The position numbers and the translations under genes are program-made. Source: Lachnospiraceae bacterium (GTDB lineage: Bacteria > Bacillota_A > Clostridia > Lachnospirales > Lachnospiraceae). Taken from it: 64,000 nt of DNA. The stretch lies in NCBI GenBank assembly GCA_021770615.1, contig JAETQR010000022.1:6770-70769 (forward strand), read 5' to 3'. Each line of letters starts with the position of its first letter. Position 1 is the stretch's first letter. The notes under the pieces were generated by a model. It made no database searches and was not told the DNA's origin. It saw only the letters and a program-made list of their open reading frames with translations. Positions 42,469 to 50,932 of this stretch are shown here, one piece after another.

Positions 42469-43340
42469 TATAACTGCTCCTCTCTTTTATTTGTAAATCG
42501 CATCTGCAGTACAGCGATTGTTACAATAACAACAAAAAACAACACAGCATTGGCACTCTGAAAACCAAACTGACCGCCCGACATACCATTGTTATAAATC
42601 AGGAAAGAGATTGACTCTGTACTTTGTGCCGGGCCTCCACTGGTCATTGCCACTATCTGATCAAATACCATTAAAAAGTTTTTCATGCACAACACCATAT
42701 TGATGCTGAAAAAGGGCAGAATCAAGGGAAATGTCAGATACCGGAATCTCTTAAATCCGGTTGCTCCGTCTATGTTGCCAGCCTCATATACATCTTCCGG
42801 AACAGTCTGTAGGCCAGAGATATAAATAATGGTATTCATTGCGATGGACTGCCATGCACAGACAATCACGATGGCAAGCCATGCCCATGAGGTACTGGAC
42901 AACATACTGCTTCCTTCTCCCCCCAGCATTTTGGTAAAAGCAGGCAGAAGATAAGTGAAAATGTAACTGAAAATATATCCCACTACCAATGCCCCTAATA
43001 CATTGGGGACAAAATACAATCCCCGCAGTGTATTTTTAAATTTAATCTTACTATTCAATCCGATTGCCAGCAACAAACTTACCACATTTGTAATGATCGT
43101 TGCAACGATGGCAAAACGGAATGTAAATGCATAAGACGCTCCTACTCTGGCATCTGTAAACAGATCCTTAAAATTCCTCAACCCAACCCAATCAAAATCA
43201 CCATAGCCCTTGAAATTTGTAAAACTGTAGATGATACCCTGAATCAGAGGCAGTGTATTAAACAGGAAAAAAAGTGCTACGATGGGAATTGTGATTATCA
43301 TATATGTTTGATTACGGCTTAATCTTTTTTTACTCTTCAT
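42468..43340 (-). CDS. Sugar ABC transporter permease (MsmF/MalF type)
   Basis: A 290-residue permease with six helices (first helix PIVALFFLFNTLPLIQG). Its EAA loop is VYEAGNIDGATGFKRFRYLTF. It overlaps both neighbours by one base, so the solute-binding protein and both permeases are made from one coupled message. Substrate is probably an alpha-galactoside, given the downstream enzymes. Confidence 0.9.
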   Translation of the reverse strand: MKSKKRLSRNQTYMIITIPIVALFFLFNTLPLIQGIIYSFTNFKGYGDFDWVGLRNFKDLFTDARVGASYAFTFRFAIVATIITNVVSLLLAIGLNSKIKFKNTLRGLYFVPNVLGALVVGYIFSYIFTYLLPAFTKMLGGEGSSMLSSTSWAWLAIVIVCAWQSIAMNTIIYISGLQTVPEDVYEAGNIDGATGFKRFRYLTFPLILPFFSINMVLCMKNFLMVFDQIVAMTSGGPAQSTESISFLIYNNGMSGGQFGFQSANAVLFFVVIVTIAVLQMRFTNKREEQL

Positions 43341-44635
43341 TATTTATTCCCCCTCTGTTCTTTTTGTTCATGTTCATATTCTTCTACTTTACGGATAATA
43401 TCACGGTTATAACGAAGCCAGTCCTTGTCAAATTTTTCCAAAAATTTTTCCTTGTCCCCCTCCATTAAATATGTCTGGATCAAACCATCTGCCGCCATCT
43501 CAGAGGGATAATGATGGTCATGGAAATCTGCCATTTTCCCCTCCTCAATATACTTGGCAACACCGCTGAGCATGGAAGCCAGTTTAAACGGCTCTTCCTT
43601 ACATGGTACGGCATTCTGATCATCCAGATAGGCCTGCATGTTGTTATGTTCCAATAAGAAATCCAACACCTCATACGCCGCTTCCTTATTCTTGCATTCC
43701 TTTGTGACACAAAACTGCAAATCAATTCCCGAATTTAAAATATTTTTTGATGCATCTTCATTTGCCGGCATAACAAAGGAATCAATATTAATATCCGGAT
43801 TTACGGATTGAATCTGCGGAACCGCAAAACTGCCAATGGTATACATTGCTGCTTCTCCGTTGGCAAAAGCAATACAGGCATCATTATAATTATAGGCAAA
43901 AGGACCTGCCTCACCATACTCCATCATTTCCTTTATCTTATCTGCCACTCCACTATAGGCTTCTGTAAAAACTGCCTCTCCTTTATTAACTTTTGCGCAT
44001 ATGTCGGCATCAGTTAAACTGACTGCCAGAGAATTCCATGGAGAAAGACACGTCCATGTATCACGGAAGCCAAAGTACAGCGGCTGAATGCCTTCCGACT
44101 GAATTTTCTTACATAATGACATAAATTCACTCCATGTAGATGGGACTTCCCAATTATGTTTCTTAAACATATCTTTATTGTAGAGCACACCTGCGGCATT
44201 GGCCGCATAAGGAATGCCAAATGTACCTTCTGTTGGTACAAACTCCAACCCCTCCAAAATATCAATATACGATTTTTTAACAGTCGAAAGCCCCGGATAA
44301 TCTGAAACATCTGCCAGTATATTGGAATCAACAAAATTAGAATAATTGATATCCCCGCCAATTCCAATGATATCCGGATAATCCTCCCGAATGAGCCTTG
44401 TTTTCAATATCGTCATAGCATCATTTGGTGACTCAATCGTCAACCGGATATCTTTATGTGTCTCATTAAACTCCTTTTGCAGTTTATCAAAAAATTCTAC
44501 GGCTTCCCGCTTATACTGCAAAATGTGTATTTCTGTCACACCAGCCTGCTCTGTACTTCCACAACCGTTCAGCAGACTGACCACCATCAAAATGCTTAGC
44601 AGGATATACAATATCTTGGTTTTTCGCTTACGCAT
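43340..44635 (-). CDS. Sugar ABC transporter solute-binding lipoprotein
   Basis: A 431-residue family 1 binding protein. I chose ATG 44635 because GGAG lies upstream; the TTG at 44644 is too close to that site. The lipobox is SLLNGCGS, so it is anchored on the outer face of the membrane. Typical elements include FNETHKDIRLTIESPND, IPYAANAAGVLYNKDMF, the STWSEFMSLCKKI stretch and GEAAMYTIGSFAVP. First gene of the large alpha-galactoside operon, divergent from its AraC regulator. Confidence 0.9.
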   Translation of the reverse strand: MRKRKTKILYILLSILMVVSLLNGCGSTEQAGVTEIHILQYKREAVEFFDKLQKEFNETHKDIRLTIESPNDAMTILKTRLIREDYPDIIGIGGDINYSNFVDSNILADVSDYPGLSTVKKSYIDILEGLEFVPTEGTFGIPYAANAAGVLYNKDMFKKHNWEVPSTWSEFMSLCKKIQSEGIQPLYFGFRDTWTCLSPWNSLAVSLTDADICAKVNKGEAVFTEAYSGVADKIKEMMEYGEAGPFAYNYNDACIAFANGEAAMYTIGSFAVPQIQSVNPDINIDSFVMPANEDASKNILNSGIDLQFCVTKECKNKEAAYEVLDFLLEHNNMQAYLDDQNAVPCKEEPFKLASMLSGVAKYIEEGKMADFHDHHYPSEMAADGLIQTYLMEGDKEKFLEKFDKDWLRYNRDIIRKVEEYEHEQKEQRGNK

Positions 44636-44835
44636 AATCCGCAATCTCCTTTCATTTTTTAATCAAATGCATTTAATTTTTTAATTTTTCTGTAATTACA
44701 GTATATATCCCATTATGATATTTATAAATAGCGACATATAAGGTTTTTTATATCATTATGCGCCTTTTTGATTCCTACTTGCATATCAGCCAGCATTTTG
44801 GTATATTTAGTATATAGTGAGAGGAGGATTCCCGC

Positions 44836-45681
44836 ATGAGTAATCTTAAATTTTCTATTTTCCCAAATGAAAATTTCATAGATCTTGGTCTGTATCAATT
44901 TGGTTATGAATATACAGACCCTTCTCATTCATATGGTCCGGCCACAAGGAATCATTATTTGTTTCATTATATTCTATCTGGTACAGGCATTTTGTTAGCC
45001 GATGATTCCAAGGGAATTACAAAGGAATACCGGATTAAGAGCGGCCAGGGATTTATGATTTTTCCTAATCAGATTACAACATATATTTCTGACAATAAAT
45101 TACCATGGGAATATGTATGGGTGGAATTTGATGGTTTACGCGTAAAAGAAGCTCTCGATATCGCTGAATTATCATACGATAATCCGGTGTACCACGCAAA
45201 ATTTAAAGAAATGCGGGAAATTGTGGTACAAGAAATGCTATATCTGACTGAACACGGAGAAGCTTCGCCCTTTCACTTGATTGGACACCTTTACCTGTTT
45301 TTTGATGCCATGCTAAAATCCATCACTCCGGAAACAAACACCCATCAAAAAAGATTACAGGATTATTATATCCATGAAGCCCTTTCCTATATTGAACAAA
45401 ATTTCCAAAATGACATTACCGTAGAAGATATAGCAAAAATCTGCGGACTCAATCGCAGTTATTTTGGAAAAATGTTTAAAAACTCTACTGGAAAAACCCC
45501 ACAACAATTTTTAATTACATACCGCATGATAAAAGCAACAGAATTGCTAAAATTGACCAAACTATCTATCAGCGATATTGGCAATGCTGTAGGTTATCCA
45601 AACCAATTACATTTTTCCAGAGCATTTAAAAATATATACGGAATATCTCCAAGAGAATGGAGAAATGAAAATCAGAGATAA
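44836..45681 (+). CDS. AraC-family regulator of the alpha-galactoside operon (MsmR/RafR-like)
   Basis: A 281-residue regulator. The N-terminal cupin-like sugar domain has YHLFHYILSG-type and GQGFMIFPNQITTY segments. The C-terminal double helix-turn-helix is complete: ITVEDIAKICGLNRSYFGKMF and ISDIGNAVGYPNQLHFSRAF, followed by YGISPREWR. ATG follows GAGAGGAGG. It is divergent from the transporter genes across 200 AT-rich bases, the usual place for activation by this family in the presence of raffinose or melibiose. Confidence 0.9.
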   Translation: MSNLKFSIFPNENFIDLGLYQFGYEYTDPSHSYGPATRNHYLFHYILSGTGILLADDSKGITKEYRIKSGQGFMIFPNQITTYISDNKLPWEYVWVEFDGLRVKEALDIAELSYDNPVYHAKFKEMREIVVQEMLYLTEHGEASPFHLIGHLYLFFDAMLKSITPETNTHQKRLQDYYIHEALSYIEQNFQNDITVEDIAKICGLNRSYFGKMFKNSTGKTPQQFLITYRMIKATELLKLTKLSISDIGNAVGYPNQLHFSRAFKNIYGISPREWRNENQR

Positions 45682-45708
45682 TTGTTGATTTGTGTCTGAA
45701 CTTTTTCT

Positions 45709-45742
45709 GCAACTTACAATAAAAATCTTCATTGTAAGTTGC
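45709..45742 (+). terminator. Hairpin after the AraC gene
   Basis: GCAACTTACAAT, a 10-base loop, ATTGTAAGTTGC: a perfect 12-bp stem. The tail ATTCTTCC is only moderately T-rich. Confidence 0.6.
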
Positions 45743-45744
45743 AT

Positions 45745-45826
45745 TCTTCCTCACTCCATACACCCGTTGCGAGACGGAACACCGCCCATCCTTTTGGCCA
45801 CCCGGTATACATTACCACATGGGTAA
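45745..45826 (-). pseudogene. Fragment of a carboxymuconolactone decarboxylase gene
   Basis: On the minus strand it reads THVVMYTGWPKGWAVFRLAT and then GVWSEEE, close to the C-terminus of the intact CMD protein at 31415. The rest of the gene is absent. Downstream, AAAAAGTAAATGTACC (near 45840) also recurs at 32185. Confidence 0.75.
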
Positions 45827-45876
45827 ACAACGCGATAAAAAAAAGTAAATGTACCCGGCCCCACATTCCTTTGCGC

Positions 45877-46497
45877 TTATTTCAGTCCTTTCACCCACTT
45901 ATCTACTGTTTTTTGTGAAGGCACATCATAGAAATTACGTCCCGCCATCCACTTTGTCTTAGCCGATATATTCGCCTTTGTCTTCAGATTTTTCGCACTG
46001 TCTCCCAGACCGCTGCTGATCGAGGTGGAAAACGGAACGACTGTCTTTCCCTTAAGATTTACATTTTCCACAAGGCTGTATACAATATGCGGCGCCTCTC
46101 CCCACCAGATCGGATAACCAATGTAAACCACAGCTGCCTTCTTAACAGCTTTTTTAATCGCATTCAGATTTGCAATTTTCGGACGTACTGTACTCTCTGC
46201 CGGACTGTCTGCTGATTTATGTTCCTGTGTCACACGGCTGTCGTCTTCGCCATAATCAAGATCGTCCTCCGTATACGGATCTGCCGCCTTGATAGCAGCT
46301 ACCTTACCCTTTGTGGTCTTCTTTATCCTCTGGGCAGCTCCTTTTGTTGTCCCCGTCGCTGAAAAATAAAGAATTACAACATTCTCCTTCTTCTTTGCCT
46401 CTGCTTCAGCCGCGCTCATATGAAAAGTCGCTGCCACCATAGCAAGCATAAGAACCACAGATACCACACGGAATATTTTCGTTTTGCATTTTTTCAT
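45877..46497 (-). CDS. Secreted flavodoxin
   Basis: A 206-residue protein, the intact representative of the family. ATG 46497 gives a basic start and a signal peptide (VVLMLAMVAATFHMSAAEA). The flavodoxin fold shows ILYFSATGTTKGAAQRI, AADPYTEDDLDYGEDDSRV, VYIGYPIWWGEAPHIVYSL and VVPFSTSISSGLGDSA. It should bind FMN and work outside the membrane as a redox carrier; its partner is unknown. The last 77 bases are duplicated at 32336. The aldo/keto reductase gene upstream is on the same strand, 107 bases away. Confidence 0.87.
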   Translation of the reverse strand: MKKCKTKIFRVVSVVLMLAMVAATFHMSAAEAEAKKKENVVILYFSATGTTKGAAQRIKKTTKGKVAAIKAADPYTEDDLDYGEDDSRVTQEHKSADSPAESTVRPKIANLNAIKKAVKKAAVVYIGYPIWWGEAPHIVYSLVENVNLKGKTVVPFSTSISSGLGDSAKNLKTKANISAKTKWMAGRNFYDVPSQKTVDKWVKGLK

Positions 46498-46604
46498 TGG
46501 ATTCACCATTCCTTTCTGCTATTGATTTAAACTACTTAAAATATACCCCGCATTTTCCCAAAACAGAAGTTTCTCTTTGTTTTCCAGTTTATACCCACAG
46601 GTTA

Positions 46605-47756
46605 TCAATACCCGAATACACCGGCAGCTTTTCTCATCTTCTCCACGATCTCCACACCAAACGGGCAGTTTGTTTCACATTTCCTGCACTCCACACATTC
46701 TGAGGCATGATGCTCAAGCAGCTTATAGTGGTCTGCCACTGTCTCCGGCACTTCACCCTGTGCCAGACACAGATTCAGATATTTGTTGACATCCGCCACA
46801 CTGATCCCCACACTGCACGGCGCACAATGCCCGCAGTACATACAGTTTCCATGGAACTTAAATTTTTTCATACCGGATAACACCAGCGAATAGTCCCTCT
46901 CTTCCCGGGACGCCCCATAATAGGATACGATCTTATCAATCTCTTCCACAGAACGGCACCCTGCCATGACGGAAACCACACCCGGTCTGGTCAGACAGTA
47001 TTCGATGCACTGATACTCGCTAAATGCGACACCGAATGGCGACAACTCAGCACTCAGCATATCTCCTCCGCCAAACGCCTTCATGACGTCGATCGCTACA
47101 TTTTCTTTCTCACACAATTCATAGAGTTCTTTCCGGTCCGGATTCATATTGGTCAATCCGGCGGCATAATTTTCCGGTTCCCACAATTCATTTACATCCT
47201 CGCTCGCCGGCTGCATATCGTATGCCGCATTGACAGAAAACATAAGGACGTCGATATATCCGCTCTCCACCGCCTTCTTTGCAACCAGCGGATTGTGGGA
47301 ACTAAGCCCGATCGCACGGATCTTTCCCTGTTCCTTTAATTCCTGACAATACCGGATGATCTGCCCATCAAACACCTCGTGGAAATCACTGTCGCTGTCC
47401 ACATAATGGATCATGCCGATATCCATATGATCCGTTCCAATCCTCTGAAGCTGGTCTTCAAAGGCTGCTCTGACTTTTTTTATATCCCTCGTCCGCAGAT
47501 ACTGTCCATTCTCCCAGGCAGAACAAATATGCCCCTGCAAAACGACCAGCTCCCTCCGACCACGGATGGCCGCACCCAGATTATCACGGAATTCAGGATT
47601 CGGCGTGTACATATCGATAAAATTGATACCCGCCTCCAGAGCCCGGTCAAACATCCGGATAAATTCGTCCCTGTCCTTTCCCATAAACCCTTCACAGCCA
47701 AGGGCGATCTCACTTACCTTTAAATCCCTGCATCTTTTTATTTCTCTGTATTTCAT
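46605..47756 (-). CDS. Aldo/keto reductase with C-terminal ferredoxin-type clusters
   Basis: A 383-residue enzyme. The aldo/keto reductase barrel starts IALGCEGFMG, with FIDMYTPN (catalytic Asp and Tyr region), IGMIHYVDS and AIGLSSHNPLVAK. The C-terminus adds two Cys clusters, CMYCGHCAPC and CVECRKCETNCPF, of the 4Fe-4S kind. This group is common in anaerobes and probably passes electrons between a carrier and a carbonyl or quinone substrate. Substrate unknown. The nearby secreted flavodoxin cannot be its direct partner unless electrons cross the membrane. Confidence 0.87.
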   Translation of the reverse strand: MKYREIKRCRDLKVSEIALGCEGFMGKDRDEFIRMFDRALEAGINFIDMYTPNPEFRDNLGAAIRGRRELVVLQGHICSAWENGQYLRTRDIKKVRAAFEDQLQRIGTDHMDIGMIHYVDSDSDFHEVFDGQIIRYCQELKEQGKIRAIGLSSHNPLVAKKAVESGYIDVLMFSVNAAYDMQPASEDVNELWEPENYAAGLTNMNPDRKELYELCEKENVAIDVMKAFGGGDMLSAELSPFGVAFSEYQCIEYCLTRPGVVSVMAGCRSVEEIDKIVSYYGASREERDYSLVLSGMKKFKFHGNCMYCGHCAPCSVGISVADVNKYLNLCLAQGEVPETVADHYKLLEHHASECVECRKCETNCPFGVEIVEKMRKAAGVFGY

Positions 47757-47805
47757 ATAAGCACTCCCTTACGTCACATAACCCTCTCCACCATTCCCGT
47801 TTCCG

Positions 47806-49317
47806 TCAATCTGAAAACACGGTTCGTGCAATCTGCTTTTCCTGATCACAGAGCTCATTTAATTCCTGTGTCATATCATTGATTTTTTCCATATGGGCAG
47901 ACTGGGATGTAACTGCCTGATCCATTCCTTCAATTCTGGAAAGGATATGTTCGATCGCCTTTTGCATCTGATTTAAGCTCTGTGAAATATGTTCGGACGT
48001 CTCATTACACGAAACTGCCAGTTTGCCAACTTCATTGGCCACTACAGCAAATCCTTTTCCGGCTTCCCCTGCTCTTGCCGCCTCGATCGAGGCATTCAGG
48101 GAAAGCAGATTGGTCTGGGCGGCGATCCCCTGGATCAAAGAAATAATTTCAAGAGATTCGTTTACCTTTTCATTCACGGAAGCCGCTGCTTTCGTAATGC
48201 TGTCCTGCTGTTCATTTAACCCTTGTACATCTGTCGTCGTCTCTTCCACTACCGAACTTATTTCAGCCAGTCCCCCTGCCAGACTCTGGATACTCTTTTC
48301 CATATCTGCCTCGAATATTTCCCGGCTCCGTTTCTGCTCCGTCACATCGAGAGCTGTAGCAGCCAGCACGATTGGTTTTCTGGCAGAATCAAATACAGCA
48401 GTAACCGTCATACGAAACCAGCGGTAACTGCCATCCGCATGACGAATACGAAACTCTTCTTTCAAAGGATTCTGCCCTGTTCCCGATCTTACATAATTAT
48501 AAATCTCTTCCATAACCCTTTTCTTATCCGTTTCATGGATCCGATCCGAATAGGAATCCGGAGAGTTTGGGAAATCCTGCTCATTATGAAAACCTAATAA
48601 TCTTCTGAACTGCTCCGAATACCAGAACTGATTTTCCGGATTTTTAATGTCTCCACCCATTACGTTCATACTCCATGAACCCTCGTTCAGTATCGAATCT
48701 ATCGCATCATGTTTCTTCGTCGAAAGATCCAGCTCTATGGCATTGTTATGAGCAACTGTAATATTGGAGATCGTGCCTATAAATTCGAAAGGTTTCCCTC
48801 CCCGCCTTACAATTTCACCCGCCATACGCATCCAGCACAGTCCTTCATTTTTTGTCTGGAAACGGTACTCCACATCAAAAACTTTCTTCCCCGTAGTATC
48901 TTCGACCGTGTCCTGAAACTCCTGCATGACCTTCTCTTTATCGGGCTCATAAACCTTTGACAACCAAGCCTCCATAGAATCTTCCAATTCACTTTGATCG
49001 GTATAACCCGTGATTTCACGAAATTCATTACTAAACATTACCCGGGTGATCTGCTGTTCCTCCCCGAAATACATTGACCACATTCCGGAATGATTTATCC
49101 GGTTCAGCATCGTCATATTTTCCCTGGCATGATTTAATAACAAATTCGCACAATTCAACAGGTTGTTTATGGATTTCACAACCTCAGGTGCTTTTTCCCG
49201 GATCACTTCATTTTCAATTTCTTCAAACAAACCAACCTGAAATGACTTCTTTGCCAGTACATCCAATTCGCCGGACAACTGCGTCGTCCAATTTGTCTGC
49301 TTTTTTCCCATGTGCAT
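47806..49317 (-). CDS. Cytosolic PAS-PAS chemoreceptor (methyl-accepting)
   Basis: A 503-residue protein without membrane helices. Two PAS domains, about residues 80-195 ([34 protein letters not shown]) and 215-330 ([38 protein letters not shown]), each with a PAC end. The signalling domain is short, with the tip [20 protein letters not shown] and [15 protein letters not shown]. Such soluble receptors sense cytosolic redox state or small ligands. ATG follows GGAGGT. The gene sits after rpe, where many Firmicutes carry thiN. Confidence 0.88.
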   Translation of the reverse strand: MHMGKKQTNWTTQLSGELDVLAKKSFQVGLFEEIENEVIREKAPEVVKSINNLLNCANLLLNHARENMTMLNRINHSGMWSMYFGEEQQITRVMFSNEFREITGYTDQSELEDSMEAWLSKVYEPDKEKVMQEFQDTVEDTTGKKVFDVEYRFQTKNEGLCWMRMAGEIVRRGGKPFEFIGTISNITVAHNNAIELDLSTKKHDAIDSILNEGSWSMNVMGGDIKNPENQFWYSEQFRRLLGFHNEQDFPNSPDSYSDRIHETDKKRVMEEIYNYVRSGTGQNPLKEEFRIRHADGSYRWFRMTVTAVFDSARKPIVLAATALDVTEQKRSREIFEADMEKSIQSLAGGLAEISSVVEETTTDVQGLNEQQDSITKAAASVNEKVNESLEIISLIQGIAAQTNLLSLNASIEAARAGEAGKGFAVVANEVGKLAVSCNETSEHISQSLNQMQKAIEHILSRIEGMDQAVTSQSAHMEKINDMTQELNELCDQEKQIARTVFSD

Positions 49318-49336
49318 AATAAACCTCCATTCCTAT

Positions 49337-50005
49337 TTATTCTTTTTCATATTTATTCATAACTTTCCGGAATGCCCGGACATTCTCTACCACATCCCCG
49401 TGAAATACTTTCGTTCCCGACACGACGACATTAGCACCGGCATCCAGCACTTCATGCAGATTTTCCAAATCCACACCGCCATCTACCTCAATGTCCACCT
49501 CCAGATCATTTTCATTGATATATTTTCTAAGACGCGCTATTTTTTCAAAGGTGTCCTTCCGGATCTTCTGCCCGCCATATCCCGGTTCGACTGTCATGAC
49601 TAAAACCATATATACATCTGAAAGAAACGGTAAAATACTCTCGATGTCCGTCCGTGGCTTAATCGATACTGCTGCCTTTTTTCCATGATTTTTAATCTCC
49701 TCAAGCGTCGCTTTCAGATCCTCACACGCTTCGGCATGCACGGTGATCCCATCCGCACCCGCCTCAGCAAAATCACGGATATAACGGATCGGCTCATGGA
49801 CCATCAGATGGACGTCAAAAAAAGTATCCACACATTTGCGGAGCCCCTCCACGACCGGCACTCCAAATGATATGTTCTGCACAAACATACCGTCCATAAT
49901 ATCAATATGTATGTAATCCGCTCCCGCCTCGCTGACTGATACAAGCTCATCGCCAAGTCTGGATACATCTGCAGCAAGTATCGACGGTGATAATCTGTAG
50001 ATCAT
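49337..50005 (-). CDS. rpe: Ribulose-phosphate 3-epimerase
   Basis: A 222-residue TIM barrel that interconverts ribulose-5-phosphate and xylulose-5-phosphate in the pentose phosphate pathway. All marks are present: LSPSILAADVSRLGDE-type start, HIDIMDGMFVQNISFG, VHLMV, MTVEPGYGGQ and DGGVDLENL. It follows rsgA by 24 bases, in the usual Firmicutes order. Confidence 0.95.
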   Translation of the reverse strand: MIYRLSPSILAADVSRLGDELVSVSEAGADYIHIDIMDGMFVQNISFGVPVVEGLRKCVDTFFDVHLMVHEPIRYIRDFAEAGADGITVHAEACEDLKATLEEIKNHGKKAAVSIKPRTDIESILPFLSDVYMVLVMTVEPGYGGQKIRKDTFEKIARLRKYINENDLEVDIEVDGGVDLENLHEVLDAGANVVVSGTKVFHGDVVENVRAFRKVMNKYEKE

Positions 50006-50029
50006 AAACAGTACCTAACCTTTCAATCA

Positions 50030-50932
50030 TTAGTTATATTTCCGCTTTTCCCATTCCCATAGTTCCTCATACATCTGAACATAATTCTCATACCGCACCG
50101 GACTTATCGTTCCGTCCCTAAGTGCCTCTTTTACCCGGCAGTCCGGCTCATGGGTATGCGTACATCCCATAAAACGGCACTGGCCCTCATAGGGAATAAA
50201 TTCTGTAAAATAGTGTTTTAACTCTTCCTTCTCCATCTCAGGAACACGCAGAGAACTAAATCCCGGCGTATCAAATAAATATGTCCCCTCGCCAACACAA
50301 AACAACTCCGAATGTCTCGTCGTATGTTTTCCACGTCCAATCTTTTCACTGATCTCCCCGGTCTTTGAACACGCCCCGGGATAGATCTGATTCAATATAC
50401 TGGACTTTCCGACGCCCGATGGCCCTGCCAGAACACTTGTCTTATGCTCCAGCAGTTCCCTGACCGCATCCATGCCGATCTTTTCTTTGCTACTGACGGA
50501 AAGCACCTTGCCAGCACATCCCTTATATGTCTCGACAAGATGCTTTTCCTCTTCTTCTGAAACAATATCAAGTTTATTAAAACAAACAACCGTATCTACC
50601 CTCTGCCGTTCCATCATAACAAGAAATCGGTCGAGAAGGTTCAGATTCGGCATCGGATCTGCCATAGAAAAAATAACAAGCGCCTGATCCACATTTGCCA
50701 CCTCCGGACGGATCAGCATATTCTTTCTTGGCAGAACCTCCTGTATATTTCCATGTCCTTTCTCTTCAGAAGTGATCTGAATGACCACGTCATCTCCCAC
50801 CAGAGGTTTTACCTTCTCTCTGCGAAATCCGCCTCTGGCCCTGCATTCATAAATGCATTCACTTCCTCCCAGATCACAGTTCACATAGTAAAATCCCCCG
50901 ATCCCTTTTATGATCTTTCCGCTCCGTTCCAT
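50030..50932 (-). CDS. rsgA: Ribosome small subunit-dependent GTPase A
   Basis: A 300-residue circularly permuted GTPase that helps late 30S assembly. An OB-fold start (GKIIKGIGGFYYVNCD, VGDDVV) is followed by G4 (CFNKLD), G1 (AGPSGVGKSSILN), G2/G3 (RHTTRHSELF, FDTPGF) and the zinc knuckle CRFMGCTHTHEPDC. The ATG overlaps the prkC stop as TGATG, so the two are coupled. Confidence 0.95.
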   Translation of the reverse strand: MERSGKIIKGIGGFYYVNCDLGGSECIYECRARGGFRREKVKPLVGDDVVIQITSEEKGHGNIQEVLPRKNMLIRPEVANVDQALVIFSMADPMPNLNLLDRFLVMMERQRVDTVVCFNKLDIVSEEEEKHLVETYKGCAGKVLSVSSKEKIGMDAVRELLEHKTSVLAGPSGVGKSSILNQIYPGACSKTGEISEKIGRGKHTTRHSELFCVGEGTYLFDTPGFSSLRVPEMEKEELKHYFTEFIPYEGQCRFMGCTHTHEPDCRVKEALRDGTISPVRYENYVQMYEELWEWEKRKYN

